From the NCBI RefSeq assembly GCF_002775205.1, contig NC_036456.1, positions 20,919,968 through 20,983,967 on the forward strand: a stretch of DNA of 64,000 bases, in the 5' to 3' direction. The notes under the pieces were generated by a model. The model worked only from the letters and a program-made list of their open reading frames with translations, was not told the origin of the DNA and did no database searches. Of this stretch, positions 43,210-54,536 are shown in pieces (the first letter of the stretch is position 1; every line of letters starts with the position of its first letter). Source of the DNA: Xiphophorus maculatus (taxonomy: Eukaryota; Chordata; Actinopteri; Cyprinodontiformes; Poeciliidae). The translations under genes were made by a program, and so were the position numbers.

Positions 43210-45846
43210 AACATCCTGTTCTCACCGGTTCCACTGGCTCTGCTGATGGTTTTAATACAGTTTTAATAAACCGTAGATGACAGGATGAGATGGAAATATA
43301 ACAGGAAACAGAAGCCGTCTGATTGGTCCAACAATCTGAACCCAAACAGAAATAAATCATTCCTTCACTTTTCATTTATCTTCCATTTAAATTCAGAATT
43401 TGGTCCAGAATCGATGATTTTGAATCTGAGCTGGATGAATTTATTTGTAATAAAACTCTGACTGCTGTTAATAACGTATGAAGTAGAAACTATTAATCTG
43501 TTTCTGATTCAGACAGAATCATCACTGACTTCATCTGTTTGATGGGAAGCAAAAGTTTCACGTTTATCTCATCAGATCAAGTTTTCATATTGATGAAATG
43601 TGAACTGGATCTTTGTGTCTCAGTGGTTCTGGTCTCATCCCATTACAGTAAATGTTTGATTTCTGATGAACCATAAAGTTGATCTCAGCTGAGGAAGTGA
43701 AGCTGTTTCAATGCTGCTCCAGTTTCTCTGGAGGAATTTAGTTTCTCTAAAAAACAGAGAAATTAAATGTTCAAAGTTTCCTTCAGCTGTTAGACTGAGG
43801 AACTTTAAATGTGTAAAATGTTAGGGGAGTTATTTTAATCTTTGTTGCCTGGTCACAGACGTTTCTATGAAACAGTTTTACAAATTATATGTCAATTTAT
43901 TTTTTAATTATATGTGTTAATAAGAAATTATTATTTAAAATAAGGGCCTAGCCTGTTAGCTATTAAAATAGGCAGGTATGGAGTCCCGTACATAAAGTTG
44001 CACAGTGAAAAATTAAAAGCAGTAATTTGGTTTATTTAGTCCGTCATAAAGAAACAGTATGTGGGAGTCCATCTTTCATATTTTAACCATATTATTCCTA
44101 TAATTGTAACATTTATAAATGTTACAGTTCCAAACTAAAAATGTAAATAAAAACTTAAATATTTAGTTGGGAAGCAAAATATTTAGTGTCAAAACTAAAT
44201 ATTAAGGTAAAAATTAAATGTCTTTTATTAACTAAATATTTGGCTTTAAATTAAAAATGTATGTTGCCAAATATTTAACTGTAAATTATGTATTAAATAA
44301 TATTTATTTTCCAAACTAAATATTTAGCTCACACCTAAATATTTAGGTTGTAACTAATTTAGGTTACCAGAACTAAATATTTAACTTGTAACTAAATATT
44401 TAACTTGTAACTAAATATTTAACTTGTAACTAAATATTTAACTAATATGTAAATTAGTTTGCCTGTAAGCACAAGTGGAATATCAAAATAAAAGCTGGGT
44501 TTTGTGAACCAGGACTAGAACCATTTCTCTTTCCTCCCGACTCGCCCAGCATGGTGGCTGAAAACATGGACGTGTCATTTCAGCGGCTGTGACCCCCTGC
44601 TGGGTGACGTCACGCTGCAGACCCCGCCCCCTGGGACAAAGCTGCTGGCTAACCATGACTAGCATCGGTTTTAGCTGATGTGAATAAACACGATAAATCT
44701 TAAACGTCCACCTGATGCGTATCAGTGATTTGATGCGAAGTATCGATGCTGAGAAACCAGATAAGAAGTTCAGACAGGAAGAAGGTCAGTTATTATTCTT
44801 GTTGACTTTGACAAACTTCTAGATGTGATTTGGAATTTAATATTTCGTTTCTGTTGAAAACTAAAAAAGCGACCCACTCTGACAGATCATCATGTTTAAA
44901 TTAGCTGCTAGCCACAGTGCTAGCTGATTAGCTAGTAGCAGCAGCAGCTAATCTAATGATGACTTATTAAGAATCACAACATGAGCCTCAAAACTAAAAA
45001 CATAAAACTTAACAGACTGAATGTTCGGTTCTTTGTGTTTGAGTGTTTTATTGTCGAATCCTGAAACATGTAGTGTTGTTGTTCTTGTTGTCAGTTGCTA
45101 TGGCAACAACATGCAGCCAACATGGAGAGCAAGAAAACTCTGGTTTTGAGTTTTTCTGCTTTATTTCCCCTGCTGTGGCGTTCTGCACTAAATTAATATT
45201 TAACTTCAGCTTTCATTAGTTAACAGAATCATTTTACTGCAGCAGTAAGAATCGTCCTTTTGTTCTCCATCACTAAATATCCAGACATAAACAACAACAG
45301 GCCAGGGGTCCACATCAACATGTACTCATGTTTCTATAGCAACAGTTTCTGCAGCAACATCCGCTACTCAAGCCAGAACATTTCTGGTCTTCTGACGATC
45401 TGTGCTACCTCATCAGATTTTCCTACCGTAGCGCATCTAGACAGCTGTGTCTGTCGATCGGTGCTACCTTTTAAAAACCGCTATCATCATGTTAGCAACC
45501 AAAGAGCTTAGCAGCCTTCGTCCCTTCGGCTCTTTTCATGACCCACATTTCATTTCCATCAGTTCTTGTCCTGTTGTGTTGTCGTCGAACTTGGACTAGG
45601 CCGTCACCAGCTTGAATTTACCAAAACTACTAACTATTATCAAGACCCTCTTTACTTGTGTGCAATACCGCCACCATCTGGTCTGGAGTGTGAACTGGAT
45701 CTAATTCAATAACAAATCTTACATCATACATCTGAAAATGGATTGGATAAAAACAGTTTCTGTGTTTTAGTTAGAAACTGAAACAACAGATTATATTCAG
45801 AGAGAACTGGAGGTACCTGCTGCATTAGGACAACAGTCAATGTCCT
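43210..45846. other. Unassigned stretch downstream of the right FCRL copy
   Basis: AT-rich. At about 44150-44450 the word CTAAATATTTAACTTGTA is repeated in imperfect tandem. Around 44480-44650 a GC-richer part looks like an old repeat. The frame at 45260-45511 has no recognisable domain. Confidence 0.4.
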
Positions 45847-45849
45847 TAA

Positions 45850-46139
45850 CATCCATCCATCCATCCATCCATCCATCCATCCATCCATCCATCCATCCAT
45901 CCATCCATCCACCCATCCACCCACCCACCCATCCATCCATCCATCCATCCATCCATCCATCCATCCATCCATCCACCCATCCACCCACCCACCCATCCAT
46001 CCATCCATCCATCCATCCATCCATCCATCCATCCATCCATCCACCCATCCACCCACCCACCCATCCATCCATCCACCCACCCATCCATCCATCCATCCAT
46101 CCATCCATCCATCCATCCATCCATCCATCCATCCATCCA
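45850..46139 (-). repeat. (CATC)n/(CACC)n array, expanded tail of a second Rex3 LINE
   Basis: About 72 tetramers, mostly CATC with CACC variants in higher-order blocks (CATCCACCCATCCACC). On the minus strand it follows Rex3 reverse-transcriptase sequence, so it is again an expanded 3' tail. Confidence 0.95.
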
Positions 46140-46545
46140 GCATGTCCTGGGTTTTCCCCTGGGCCTCCTCCCGGTGGGACCTGAACTCCTCACCAGGGAG
46201 GCGTCCAGGAGGCATCCTGACCAGATGCCCCTCAACTGGCTCCTCTCGATGTGAAGGAGCAGCAGCTCTACTCTGAGTCCCTCCCGGATGACTGAGCTTC
46301 TCTCTCTAAGGGAGAGCCCAGCCACCCTATGGAGAAAACCCATTTCGGCTGCTTGTATCTGTGATCTGGTTCTTTCGGTCATGACCCAAAGCTCATGACC
46401 AGAGATGAGGGTGGGAACGTAGATCGACCGGTAAATCGAGAGCTTCGCTTTTTGGCTCAGTTCTCTCTTCACCACGATGGACCGGTACAGCGCCGCTTAA
46501 CAGCAGACGCTGCGCCAATCCGCCTGTCGATCTCCTGATCCCTTC
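46140..46545 (-). mobile_element. Rex3/RTE LINE fragment
   Basis: Minus-strand frame with [40 protein letters not shown] and [18 protein letters not shown], the C-terminal part of the Rex3 reverse-transcriptase ORF. It is truncated at both ends; the 3' part (LAWERLG... onwards) is missing and the tail repeat starts directly after RPRGKPRTC. Confidence 0.9.
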
Positions 46546-47456
46546 TTGTTTACTAAATTTAAGTGAGTTTAAAGTTATAATGTCAAAATTGGTACAAGTG
46601 TACTGTTAGTATACTTTGTATATATTTATAGGTAGTACTTGTAATACTTAGGATACTTAAAATATACTTACACAAATGTAAGTATATTTGAAATACAGTA
46701 AAGTATATTTTTTCACTATGGTGGTTTAATACTAATACAGTTTAGTAACTGCAGACACAAACTAAAACCATTTCTAACTTTACAAGCTGCCTGTCATGAA
46801 GTAAAACAGCAGCTTAATGAAAGCCTGGTATAAAATAAATAGATTAAATAAAGATTACCGCCATCTTCAACAAATAAAACAGACGAATCAAAACTAGGAT
46901 GTATGATAATAAATCTGCTGAGTCAGCAGTTTGTCAGGATGATGTCAGAACTTCTGTTGATGTTTGATTCACTGTTTGGTTGCATTAAATCTGCTTTCTG
47001 TTGCATATGAATCATTTTGTGTAGCAGGGATCCACTGTGAACATGATGCTGCAGTAAAGAGCCACTGAGGAGCTCAGCTTAGTGAAGAACCAGCCAATAA
47101 TAACTCAGAAATATTTATCTGTATCTTCAGCTGTTAAAGTTGTTTTTCTCTCCTTTCTGCTCTGAAGTGAAGTGAAGTGAAACCTCAGACTGTTTGCCTC
47201 TCTGCGGTCTGACGGCTGATTCAGTTCAAACTTTCACACTTTTCTTGTTTTCTACCTTTTGTGGTGAGAAGTTTAATCTCTAAAGACGGTCAAGAATCTT
47301 GTGGCCTGATTCTTAGTTTCAGATCATTTTCCATGACATCTTCAGTAAGTTGCAGTTTATCACGTCTTCTTGATGATGATTTATAAAATGTTTTTAAGTG
47401 TAGCGTCTCAGCAGCAGCCGTTCTGTACAGGATTGAACGTTTGCTTTGTTTTGCAG
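46546..47456. other. Intergenic/intronic stretch of the right arm
   Basis: From about 46560 to 46730 there are repeated AGTATACTT and TACTTGTAA words, probably an old DNA-transposon end. The rest shows no exon until 47457. Confidence 0.4.
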
Positions 47457-47516
47457 TGACTGATCCTTATGCAGAATATGCATCTATGAAGACAAAAGAT
47501 GGGCAGAAAATCAGAG
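47457..47516 (+). CDS. Orphan FCRL tail exon with a tyrosine motif
   Basis: A 60-bp exon after TTTTGCAG and before GTAAAACTC, open in phase 1 like every other FCRL exon here. It reads TDPYAEYASMKTKDGQKIR, with PYAEYASM giving two closely spaced tyrosines (YAEY), one in an ITIM-like Y-x-x-M setting. It lies 4.25 kb past the stop of the right FCRL copy, whose last exon lost its donor. It may be a stranded remnant of a longer tail, or be used by alternative splicing. Confidence 0.5.
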
Positions 47517-47764
47517 GTAAAACTCTAAACTTATGACAATAAAAACTATTTTCTTTCTTTAAATGCTGTTTTAAGACGTTCAGTTATGACTCAGATGATG
47601 AAACCAGTTCTGCTCTGAATGAAACTGTTTCCTCATTCAGGAACATTTGATCCATTTTCTCCACCAAAGATCTGAATTTCTGCCTTTTTCTGCCATAAGG
47701 CTGATTAATATTCTCATCCACTGATTGGTGGATTTGCTGTAGACAAACAAAATGCATGGATATA

Positions 47765-48018
47765 AAATTAGATCACATTTTATTTGTATAACACATTTCA
47801 GCAACAAGGCAGATCAGAGAGCTTCACTTTAAAAACACAAAATCATTTTCCATCGTTTCACATCAGATTATTGATTAATGTTTCATTGATTATGTTTCCA
47901 AGGAAACAAGCTGAGTTTTAGTCTGGATTTAAAGGATCTCAGTGTTTCAGCTGTTTTACAGTTTTCTGGAAGTTTGTTCCAGATTTCCTGTATAGATGCT
48001 GAATGCTGGTTCTCCATG

Positions 48019-48053
<35 letters not shown>

Positions 48054-48060
48054 ATCCAGC
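47765..48060 (-). mobile_element. L2-like LINE, 3' fragment with GGTTCT run
   Basis: On the minus strand it has (CCAGAA)5, AGCATTCAGCATCTATACAG, GGAACAAACTTCCAGAAAAC and AGCTGAAACACTGAG, then a 3' UTR to AATAAAATGTG. It is the same family as 4297-4758. The hexamer is moderately expanded at 48013-48054. Confidence 0.7.
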
Positions 48061-48690
48061 TCAGTGATTTTTAAACTACATCAGGATTAAAGTTTCTTCT
48101 TCGGTGAAGGACTGCAGGTTGATCTGCTGCCTCAGCGGCTTCACAGCATGTCAGTGGGAAAATTTAGCAATTTGGAAGAAAAATAATCAAAATTGGTTAA
48201 ACTAAATGAAAACTAAATACTTTATAGTACAAACACATGGTAAAAATAATAATATAGATTATTTTATCATAATATTTTTCATGCAGAGCCTCATCTCCTC
48301 CCTGACATCATTGGATGTAACATTGAAGCTGCTAAACCTTTTTATTCCTGACGGATCTGAATTAACTAACCGACGGATGTTAGCGCCCTCTAGTGGGCAA
48401 CAACATAACTGCTACACTTAACCTGCTTGTTCCATGGAAACAGAACTAGATAAATATTAACACATTAAAATCTCACACTAACCTTGTTCCTCATCGACCA
48501 GGAGCTAAAATTCCACCTTAACTAGATGATTTGATCATTTTAACCTTGGAGACTCTGAGCTGCTGCTGCTCACTTTTCTTTACGGCTCCGTCCCGTTAGA
48601 AACCTTTTCAAATGAAAAACATTAACTGTGCAGCACAATAATAAACCATTATGAACTAATTTATGAAATGGAAATATTGTGGGGAATAAA
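48061..48690. other. Unassigned stretch with a strong CTCF-like motif
   Basis: No exon supported. The CTCF-like motif at 48382-48396 is listed separately. Confidence 0.4.
48382..48396 (-). promoter_or_regulatory. CTCF-like core motif
   Basis: On the minus strand CCACTAGAGGGCGCT, an excellent match to the vertebrate CTCF core. Function is not shown. Confidence 0.45.
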
Positions 48691-48693
48691 AAC

Positions 48694-48760
<67 letters not shown>
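48694..48760 (+). repeat. (ATT)n microsatellite
   Basis: About 22 uninterrupted ATT units. Confidence 0.97.
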
Positions 48761-48761
<1 letters not shown>

Positions 48762-49104
48762 TTCTGACTGAATATTTGTGAAAGACATTTTTCAAGTTTA
48801 GGTTTATTTTATTGCACATTTCTGCAGTGAGAAATTCAAAGTACTTTACATAATAAAAAGACAAAATTACAATGTTAAAAAGACACAATACAAATATAAT
48901 GCTTTTTAATTAAAAATATTAAAAGTTCAGAAATAATTTATTTTGAAAAACAACAACCTTATATTTAGTTACTTGTTTAAAGAATAAAAACATCTAAACC
49001 TGAACATCTTTATTCCTTCAGCTACATTTTAAGATCAAATCTATTTTTAGCCAAAAGTCACAGCAGAACAAAATGAACCAGATTTCATTCGTTTCTAACG
49101 TGGT
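48761..49104. other. Unassigned AT-rich stretch
   Basis: Nothing recognised. Confidence 0.4.
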
Positions 49105-49434
49105 TCTGGTTCCAGATGTTCCTCCAGATGTTCCTCTGGTTCCAGATGTTCCTCCAGATGTTCCTCTGGTTCCAGATGTTCCTCCAGGTCCAGATGTTCC
49201 TCCAGATGTTCCTCCAGATGTTCCTCCAGATGTTCCTCTGGTTCCAGATGTTCCTCCAGGTCCAGATGTTCCTCCAGATGTTCCTCTGGTTCCAGATGTT
49301 CCTCCAGGTCCAGATGTTCCTCCAGATGTTCCTCCAGATGTTCCTCCAGATGTTCCTCTGGTTCCAGATGTTCCTCCAGGTCCAGATGTTCCTCCAGATG
49401 TTCCTCCAGATGTTCCTCTGGTTCCAGATGTTTT
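49105..49434 (+). repeat. 6/12/18-bp minisatellite (GTTCCTCCAGAT)
   Basis: About 330 bp built from GTTCCTCCAGAT, GTTCCTCTGGTTCCAGAT and GTTCCTCCAGGTCCAGAT in a higher-order order. All unit lengths are multiples of six, so frames stay open on both strands (Val-Pro-Pro-Asp on plus, Glu-His-Leu on minus). Not a gene. Confidence 0.95.
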
Positions 49435-52404
49435 CTGATCTTCGGTCTCATCCTGACGACCAGCTGACACCTTTCAACTCTCCAAACATCAGATCAATAA
49501 TGATGATCGACTTTAGTTCAGGCTTTACTAAAATAAATTCTTCCTCGCGCTTTTGTCTCAAGAAAAATATTCAAAATAAAAATGTTTAGATTTAAAAAAT
49601 GTTTTTTTAATTATGAGCTAAAAATGTTCAACTGCAGCAAAGTTTTTATTTTTCTGCCTTTTGTTTGTGTTTCTAATTCAAGAATAAAAACATTACTTGT
49701 GTTTCTGTAACTTTTATCCAGATCATAAAGAAAATAAATCATGATGTACATTATTTTAAAACCACTGATAGAAACGGCATTAAAACATGAGAGTCATTAT
49801 TTCAATATTAGCCAATGTTTGCATCAGCAGTTCAATAATCATAACACACAGTGATACAGTAATTAGGACTGTCCCAAAAAGTCCAATAATCTATGAGGCC
49901 CATAATTAATCAGTAATTAAGAATTAAACGGAGTTTTAATAGGAGGAAACTTGAGCAGATTAAACAATAAACTCGGCTGTTTATAAATTACATAATAAAG
50001 TATTAAAGTTCATATTTTTGCATGCAGCTGTAAGCAGAATAAAGGCAGTGAAACGTCCTCGGCTCTCAGCACCGCAGGAAAAGAAACGTTTCTGCTCTGC
50101 GTGGTGCATTCAAGGAGCGTCTGACAAACTATGATGAGTTCAATGACAGGAAAATTTAAACTTATCATGATAAAACAGCAAAACATAACACTATGTACGT
50201 CCTGGCGTCCTACTGGGACCGGAGACACGTTCCTGGTCCCAGTAGGACGGGTTCTGGTAGGACCGGTCCACCTGCTGGTCCCGGTACAGGAGGACCAGTT
50301 CGTCCCCCAGGTCCGTCCTGCTCCACCGAGCTGTTGCCGGGATACGGACAGTCTGTCCCGCTACGGCCGAAACCGTCCCCGGTCTGCAGGTCAGAGGTCA
50401 GAGGTCAGAGGTCAGCGCTGCAGCAGGGTCACATGACACGATTATTTAACTGTAATGATCCGTGATATTACTGTGAATATAGAGACAATAAACTGTCATA
50501 TTCAATAAATTAATGATTATTGAAACATTAATTTATTTCAGAATTAAAAATTAAAACATTTTCAGAATAATTAACAGAATTAAAGTTTTTATTTCTGTTT
50601 ATTATCAGGATTTTCTACAGTTAATAAAATCTGATCAAAATATGATATTAGATCAATAAAAAAAACATTTTAATTCACAAATGTAAGTTTAAACATTGAA
50701 TATCTGGTTATCGTTATTTTAAAACATATTTTCAATCTGACAACTGAACCTGATCTGAAAACATATTTACTGAAAATGATCAAAGCGATCCAACATGGAG
50801 GATCAATAAAAAATATTCATCCTCTTTTACAAATCAATCATATAAAAACCTCAGATTATAGATGATCAACCTGTTAATCCTGGAACCGGAACCGGAACCG
50901 GATCAGACTGAAGGTCTGAACAAAGTTCTGCTGTTTGGATCTAAAGCTGCTTTATTTCATATATTTATATTATAAATGACGTAGATAAAGTTAAATAAAT
51001 CTGATTCTGCTGCGTTTAAATTCTTCAGCTTTCATTTCTCCATGAGGAAAAATAAAAAGCAGGAAATGAATCTTTTCTCTTTTAAACACAAACATGCAGA
51101 TTTACCGTAACGCAGGGAAGCAGAGCGCATTAAAAATGATAAAAAACAACTGAAGGCTTCGGTTGCTCTAAAATCTCTGCTTCAAATCATTTTCCTAAAT
51201 GATCCAATAACATTTTCATCTGCCTCCATAATTTAACCCTGATGATCAATAATCAGTGAAAGCTTTAGCATGAATTGGATCCATTTTTAACATGAATGTT
51301 GGATATTAAAGATGAACTCAGACCAACATGAGACTTTCTGACAGGAAACTCCAGCTGAGGAGCAAAGCTGCAGCAGACGCTTGTTGTTGTTTTCAGAGCT
51401 GATGGTTCAGATTCACATGGAGTCACAATAATACAACATATAATATGATATATGGCTGCAAACCGGCTTTATGGAAGATGAAATAAAGTTTATGGAGGAT
51501 TTCATAATCACCTGTTTCTGTCTCCGTTCAGCTGAACTCTGTTTAGATTCAGCAACAATATGAAATATGAAATATGACGTCATCTGAGCAAACCTGGCTG
51601 CGATGCGTTCAAGGACCAGTCAAACTCTGGAGGAGACATGGAGTTCAGCAGGAGGAAGAGTTCAAGGAAAACAGCGTGATGCGTTCAGGTGTCAAATTCA
51701 GGTTGGTTTCCTCTGACGGGTCAAGAACCAGAAACTTTTCATTAAGGCCATTTTACTGAGTTTAATGATTATATAATGGTTATAAAAATAACAAAGTAAC
51801 CATCAACTGTCAGGAATAACAACTTATAAAGCAAAACATGTCAGGATTCAATGATTCTCTGATTGAACCGGGTCAGAACAGATTCTTTTCTCTGTTTTGG
51901 TTTAAAAAAAGAAAATTTAAGTAAATAATGAATAATTGTTTCTTCTTTGTGAATTTTCCCGATCATCTGGTTTGTTGATGGATAAAAACCCGTTGACGTG
52001 GTTCTGATGTGGTTCTGATGTGGTTCTGACGTGGTTCTGATGTGGTTCTGTTTGCAGCAGATATTAGCTCTGCTAAGCTAACACCTTGTTGTTGTTTCCA
52101 TTTCCTGTTTCTGCATAAAACCTTCAGCTGAGGCCCCGCCCACTTTTACCTGCTAAATCACTGAATCACCTGCGGAGGGATTTGGGTCAAACATTTAATC
52201 TGTTTCCTTCTGGATTATCGATAATATGGATTATAAATGTATTTATCGTTCATAACCTGCTGCAGTGATCTGGGTTTATCAGGAAAAGTGTGGAGGAGAA
52301 ACTCAAAGTGTTTTATATTCTAATCATTAGAGTTTATCATCGGCTGGAAACGGATCAATAAATGGATTAATCAGCAGCAGTTGGGTTGCTGCTGCTGCTG
52401 TTAA
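49435..52404. other. Unassigned stretch
   Basis: Mostly AT-rich. A GC-richer part at 50200-50420 contains GGACCGGTCC-like words and ends in four AGGTCA half-sites (see separate entry). A fivefold GTGGTTCTGAT repeat lies at 51996-52050. No exon is supported. Confidence 0.4.
50388..50414 (+). promoter_or_regulatory. Four tandem AGGTCA half-sites (DR1 spacing)
   Basis: AGGTCA occurs at 50388, 50395, 50402 and 50409, each separated by one base. That spacing is the DR1 arrangement recognised by RXR heterodimers, HNF4 and COUP-TF. It could equally be a short tandem repeat of AGGTCAG. Confidence 0.35.
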
Positions 52405-52419
52405 CCACCAGGGGGCGCA
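52405..52419 (+). promoter_or_regulatory. CTCF-like core motif
   Basis: CCACCAGGGGGCGCA, a near-perfect CTCF core on the plus strand, 60 bp before a hAT fragment. Its orientation is opposite to the motif at 48.4 kb. Confidence 0.45.
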
Positions 52420-52466
52420 GCTGTGTAGCTTCATGTTACTTTGGGTTTTCAGGTGTTGCTCACCTG

Positions 52467-52765
52467 CAGTGATGGAATAGTTACTTTGAAAAGTAACTTT
52501 AATCAGATTACTGACTACTTGATTTGGAAACTAAGTTACATTAAAAGTAACTTTTTTAGTTACTTTCAGCAGCTGCTAACAACAACGCTGTGAAAATGAC
52601 ATTGATTTTTGCCAATATTTAATTGTAAGTTATTTTATAATAATAACATCAACAATGTTTCTCCATTTATAAGGTTGAACTGAAGGGGAGATTGTTTAAT
52701 AGTTACAACAGCACAAAAAAAACTTTAGTAATTTGTGCAGTTTTTGTGTTTCTATTGTCTGGAGA
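52467..52765 (+). mobile_element. hAT-like end fragment
   Basis: Begins CAGTGATGGAATAGTTACTT and matches 37285-37575 (minus strand) to AGTAATTTGTGCA. It is followed within 30 bp by a C-homopolymer and a Rex3/RTE LINE. Confidence 0.7.
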
Positions 52766-52785
52766 ACTATAAATAGGATTTTAGT

Positions 52786-53720
52786 GCCCCCCCCCCCCCC
52801 GGCCTCCAGGTTCTGTGTTACGGCCCTGTGTCTGCTGTCAGAGCGCAGCGCTCAGAGTAACGCAGCTCCTCCTGTGGCTCCACAACTCAGATGGATGCAC
52901 AGATTTGTGATGCTTATCTCTGGAGCCAGGCCTGGAGGGGGGGCACGACGGCGAGCGTCTGGTGGCCAGGCTTTTACCCAGGGAGCCCGGCCGGACTCAG
53001 CCCAAAGAGGAAACATGGGCCCCCCTCCCATGGGCCCACCACCCGTGAGAGGGGCCAAAGGGGCCAAAGGGGTCGAGCGCATTGTGTGATGGGTGGCGGC
53101 AGAGGGAGGGGGCCCTGGCGGTCTGATCCTCGGTTGCAGAAGCTCTTGGGACGTGGAATGTCACCTCTCTGGTGGGGAAGGAGCCGGAGCTAGTGCGTGA
53201 GGTCGAGAGGTTCCGGCTAGAAATAGTCGGTCTCACCTGGACGCATGGCTCTGGTTCTGGAACCAGCCTCCTTGAGAGGGGCTGGACATACTTCCACTCT
53301 GGAGCTGCCCACGGTGAGAGGCGTGGGGCAGGAGTGGGCATACTTGTTGCTCTGCATCTGGGCGCCTGTACGTTGGGGTTTACCCCGGTGAACCAGAGGG
53401 GAGCTGTGGCAGCAAGGTTGTCGGTGCCTGTCGCGGCGGCAACCCTCGAACCCGTTGGTGGACACCTTCGGTGAGGGATGCCGTCAGGCTGAAGAAGGAG
53501 TCCTATCGGGCCTTTTTGGCCTGTGGGACTCCGGAAGCAGCTGATGGGTCCCGGCGGGCGAAGCATCATGCAGCTCGGGTGGTTGCTGAGGCAAAAACTC
53601 GGGCGTGGGAGGAGTTTGGAGAGGCCATGGAGAAAGACTTCTGTACGGCTTCGAGGCGATTCTGGTCCACCATCCGGCGTCTCAGGGGGGGAGCAGTGCA
53701 GCACAAACAGTTTATAGTGG
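52786..53720 (+). mobile_element. Rex3/RTE-type LINE, 5' part with internal deletion
   Basis: After a run of Cs a GC-rich 5' region leads to the APE endonuclease start at about 53148 (TWNVTSL, then GKEPELVREVERFRLEIVGL and LLERGWTYFHSG, GAGVGILVALHLG). At about 53470 it jumps to a downstream part of the ORF (LKKESYRAFLACGTPEAADG, RVVAEAKTRAWEEFGEAMEK, RFWSTIRRLRGG). The catalytic endonuclease residues further on and the reverse transcriptase are absent. It is a dead relic with frame shifts. Confidence 0.85.
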
Positions 53721-54536
53721 GGATGGTGTGCTGCCTCAGTTGTTCTCCTCTCTCCAGTTCCTCCTGTTTCCTGATTATTCAGTGTTTTTATTTCCCTTGA
53801 ATTATTCTATTAATCTCTTCAGTGTTTAATAATCCTGCTCTGATTTCTCTACTATCTGCTGTGCAGCAGGTGTATAGTTAAAGTTTACTATTTTGCTGCC
53901 TGTCCTGATAGCAGCTAAAGCTACTTTTACTTGAGTTACACTTTAGTAGCAGCAACAAAAACTTCAGATTTGATTTGGACTCGAAGTTCAGGACTTGAGT
54001 TTTGGACTTTTAAAACGTTTAATCTCATATTCAGGATAAATGTTTAAACTTTTCCTTCCTCAGTGATTCATCAGTTTTAATCATATGATGCATTAATGAA
54101 GCAAAATTCATATAATTCATAGATAATGTGAATAATTGGTGTTTTTGATATTAAATAATTATTAAACTTAACTTGGACATTCATAAAATGGCAGCTCGGT
54201 GTAAACATGAGTGTTGTCATGGCAACAGTCTGAGCTTCTGTAATGTGTTTTCTGTCCTGTAGGTGGCAGAAGTGGTTTAGTTCTAGAGGGAAATTCTGCT
54301 GCTGGTTCTGGTTCTGGTCTGATTTCCTTCCTGTTCAGTTCAGACTCTTTGTTCTGATTGAATCGGTTTCACATCTGGATTCAGTTTGAGTTTCACCTTT
54401 TTTCAGTATTAATTCAATAACCTGGATTCTTCCAGGAGTTTATAACTCAGCAACACAGAGAGGAAATGAGGAAGAACCGACCTGCTTTAACCTGACACAT
54501 TATAGAAGATAATCCTCACTGGTTTCATCATCAGGT
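53721..54536. other. Unassigned stretch
   Basis: No exon or clear repeat, apart from the first bases after the LINE. Confidence 0.4.

Noticed and set aside
49018-49589. Val-Pro-Pro-Asp, Glu-His-Leu and Met-Phe-Leu repeat frames
   Set aside because: Produced by a minisatellite with units divisible by six; open on both strands.
50193-50465. Pro/Gly/Arg-rich frames at 50.1-50.5 kb
   Set aside because: Due to a GC-rich GGACCGGTCC-like stretch; no domain and no homologous exon in the window.
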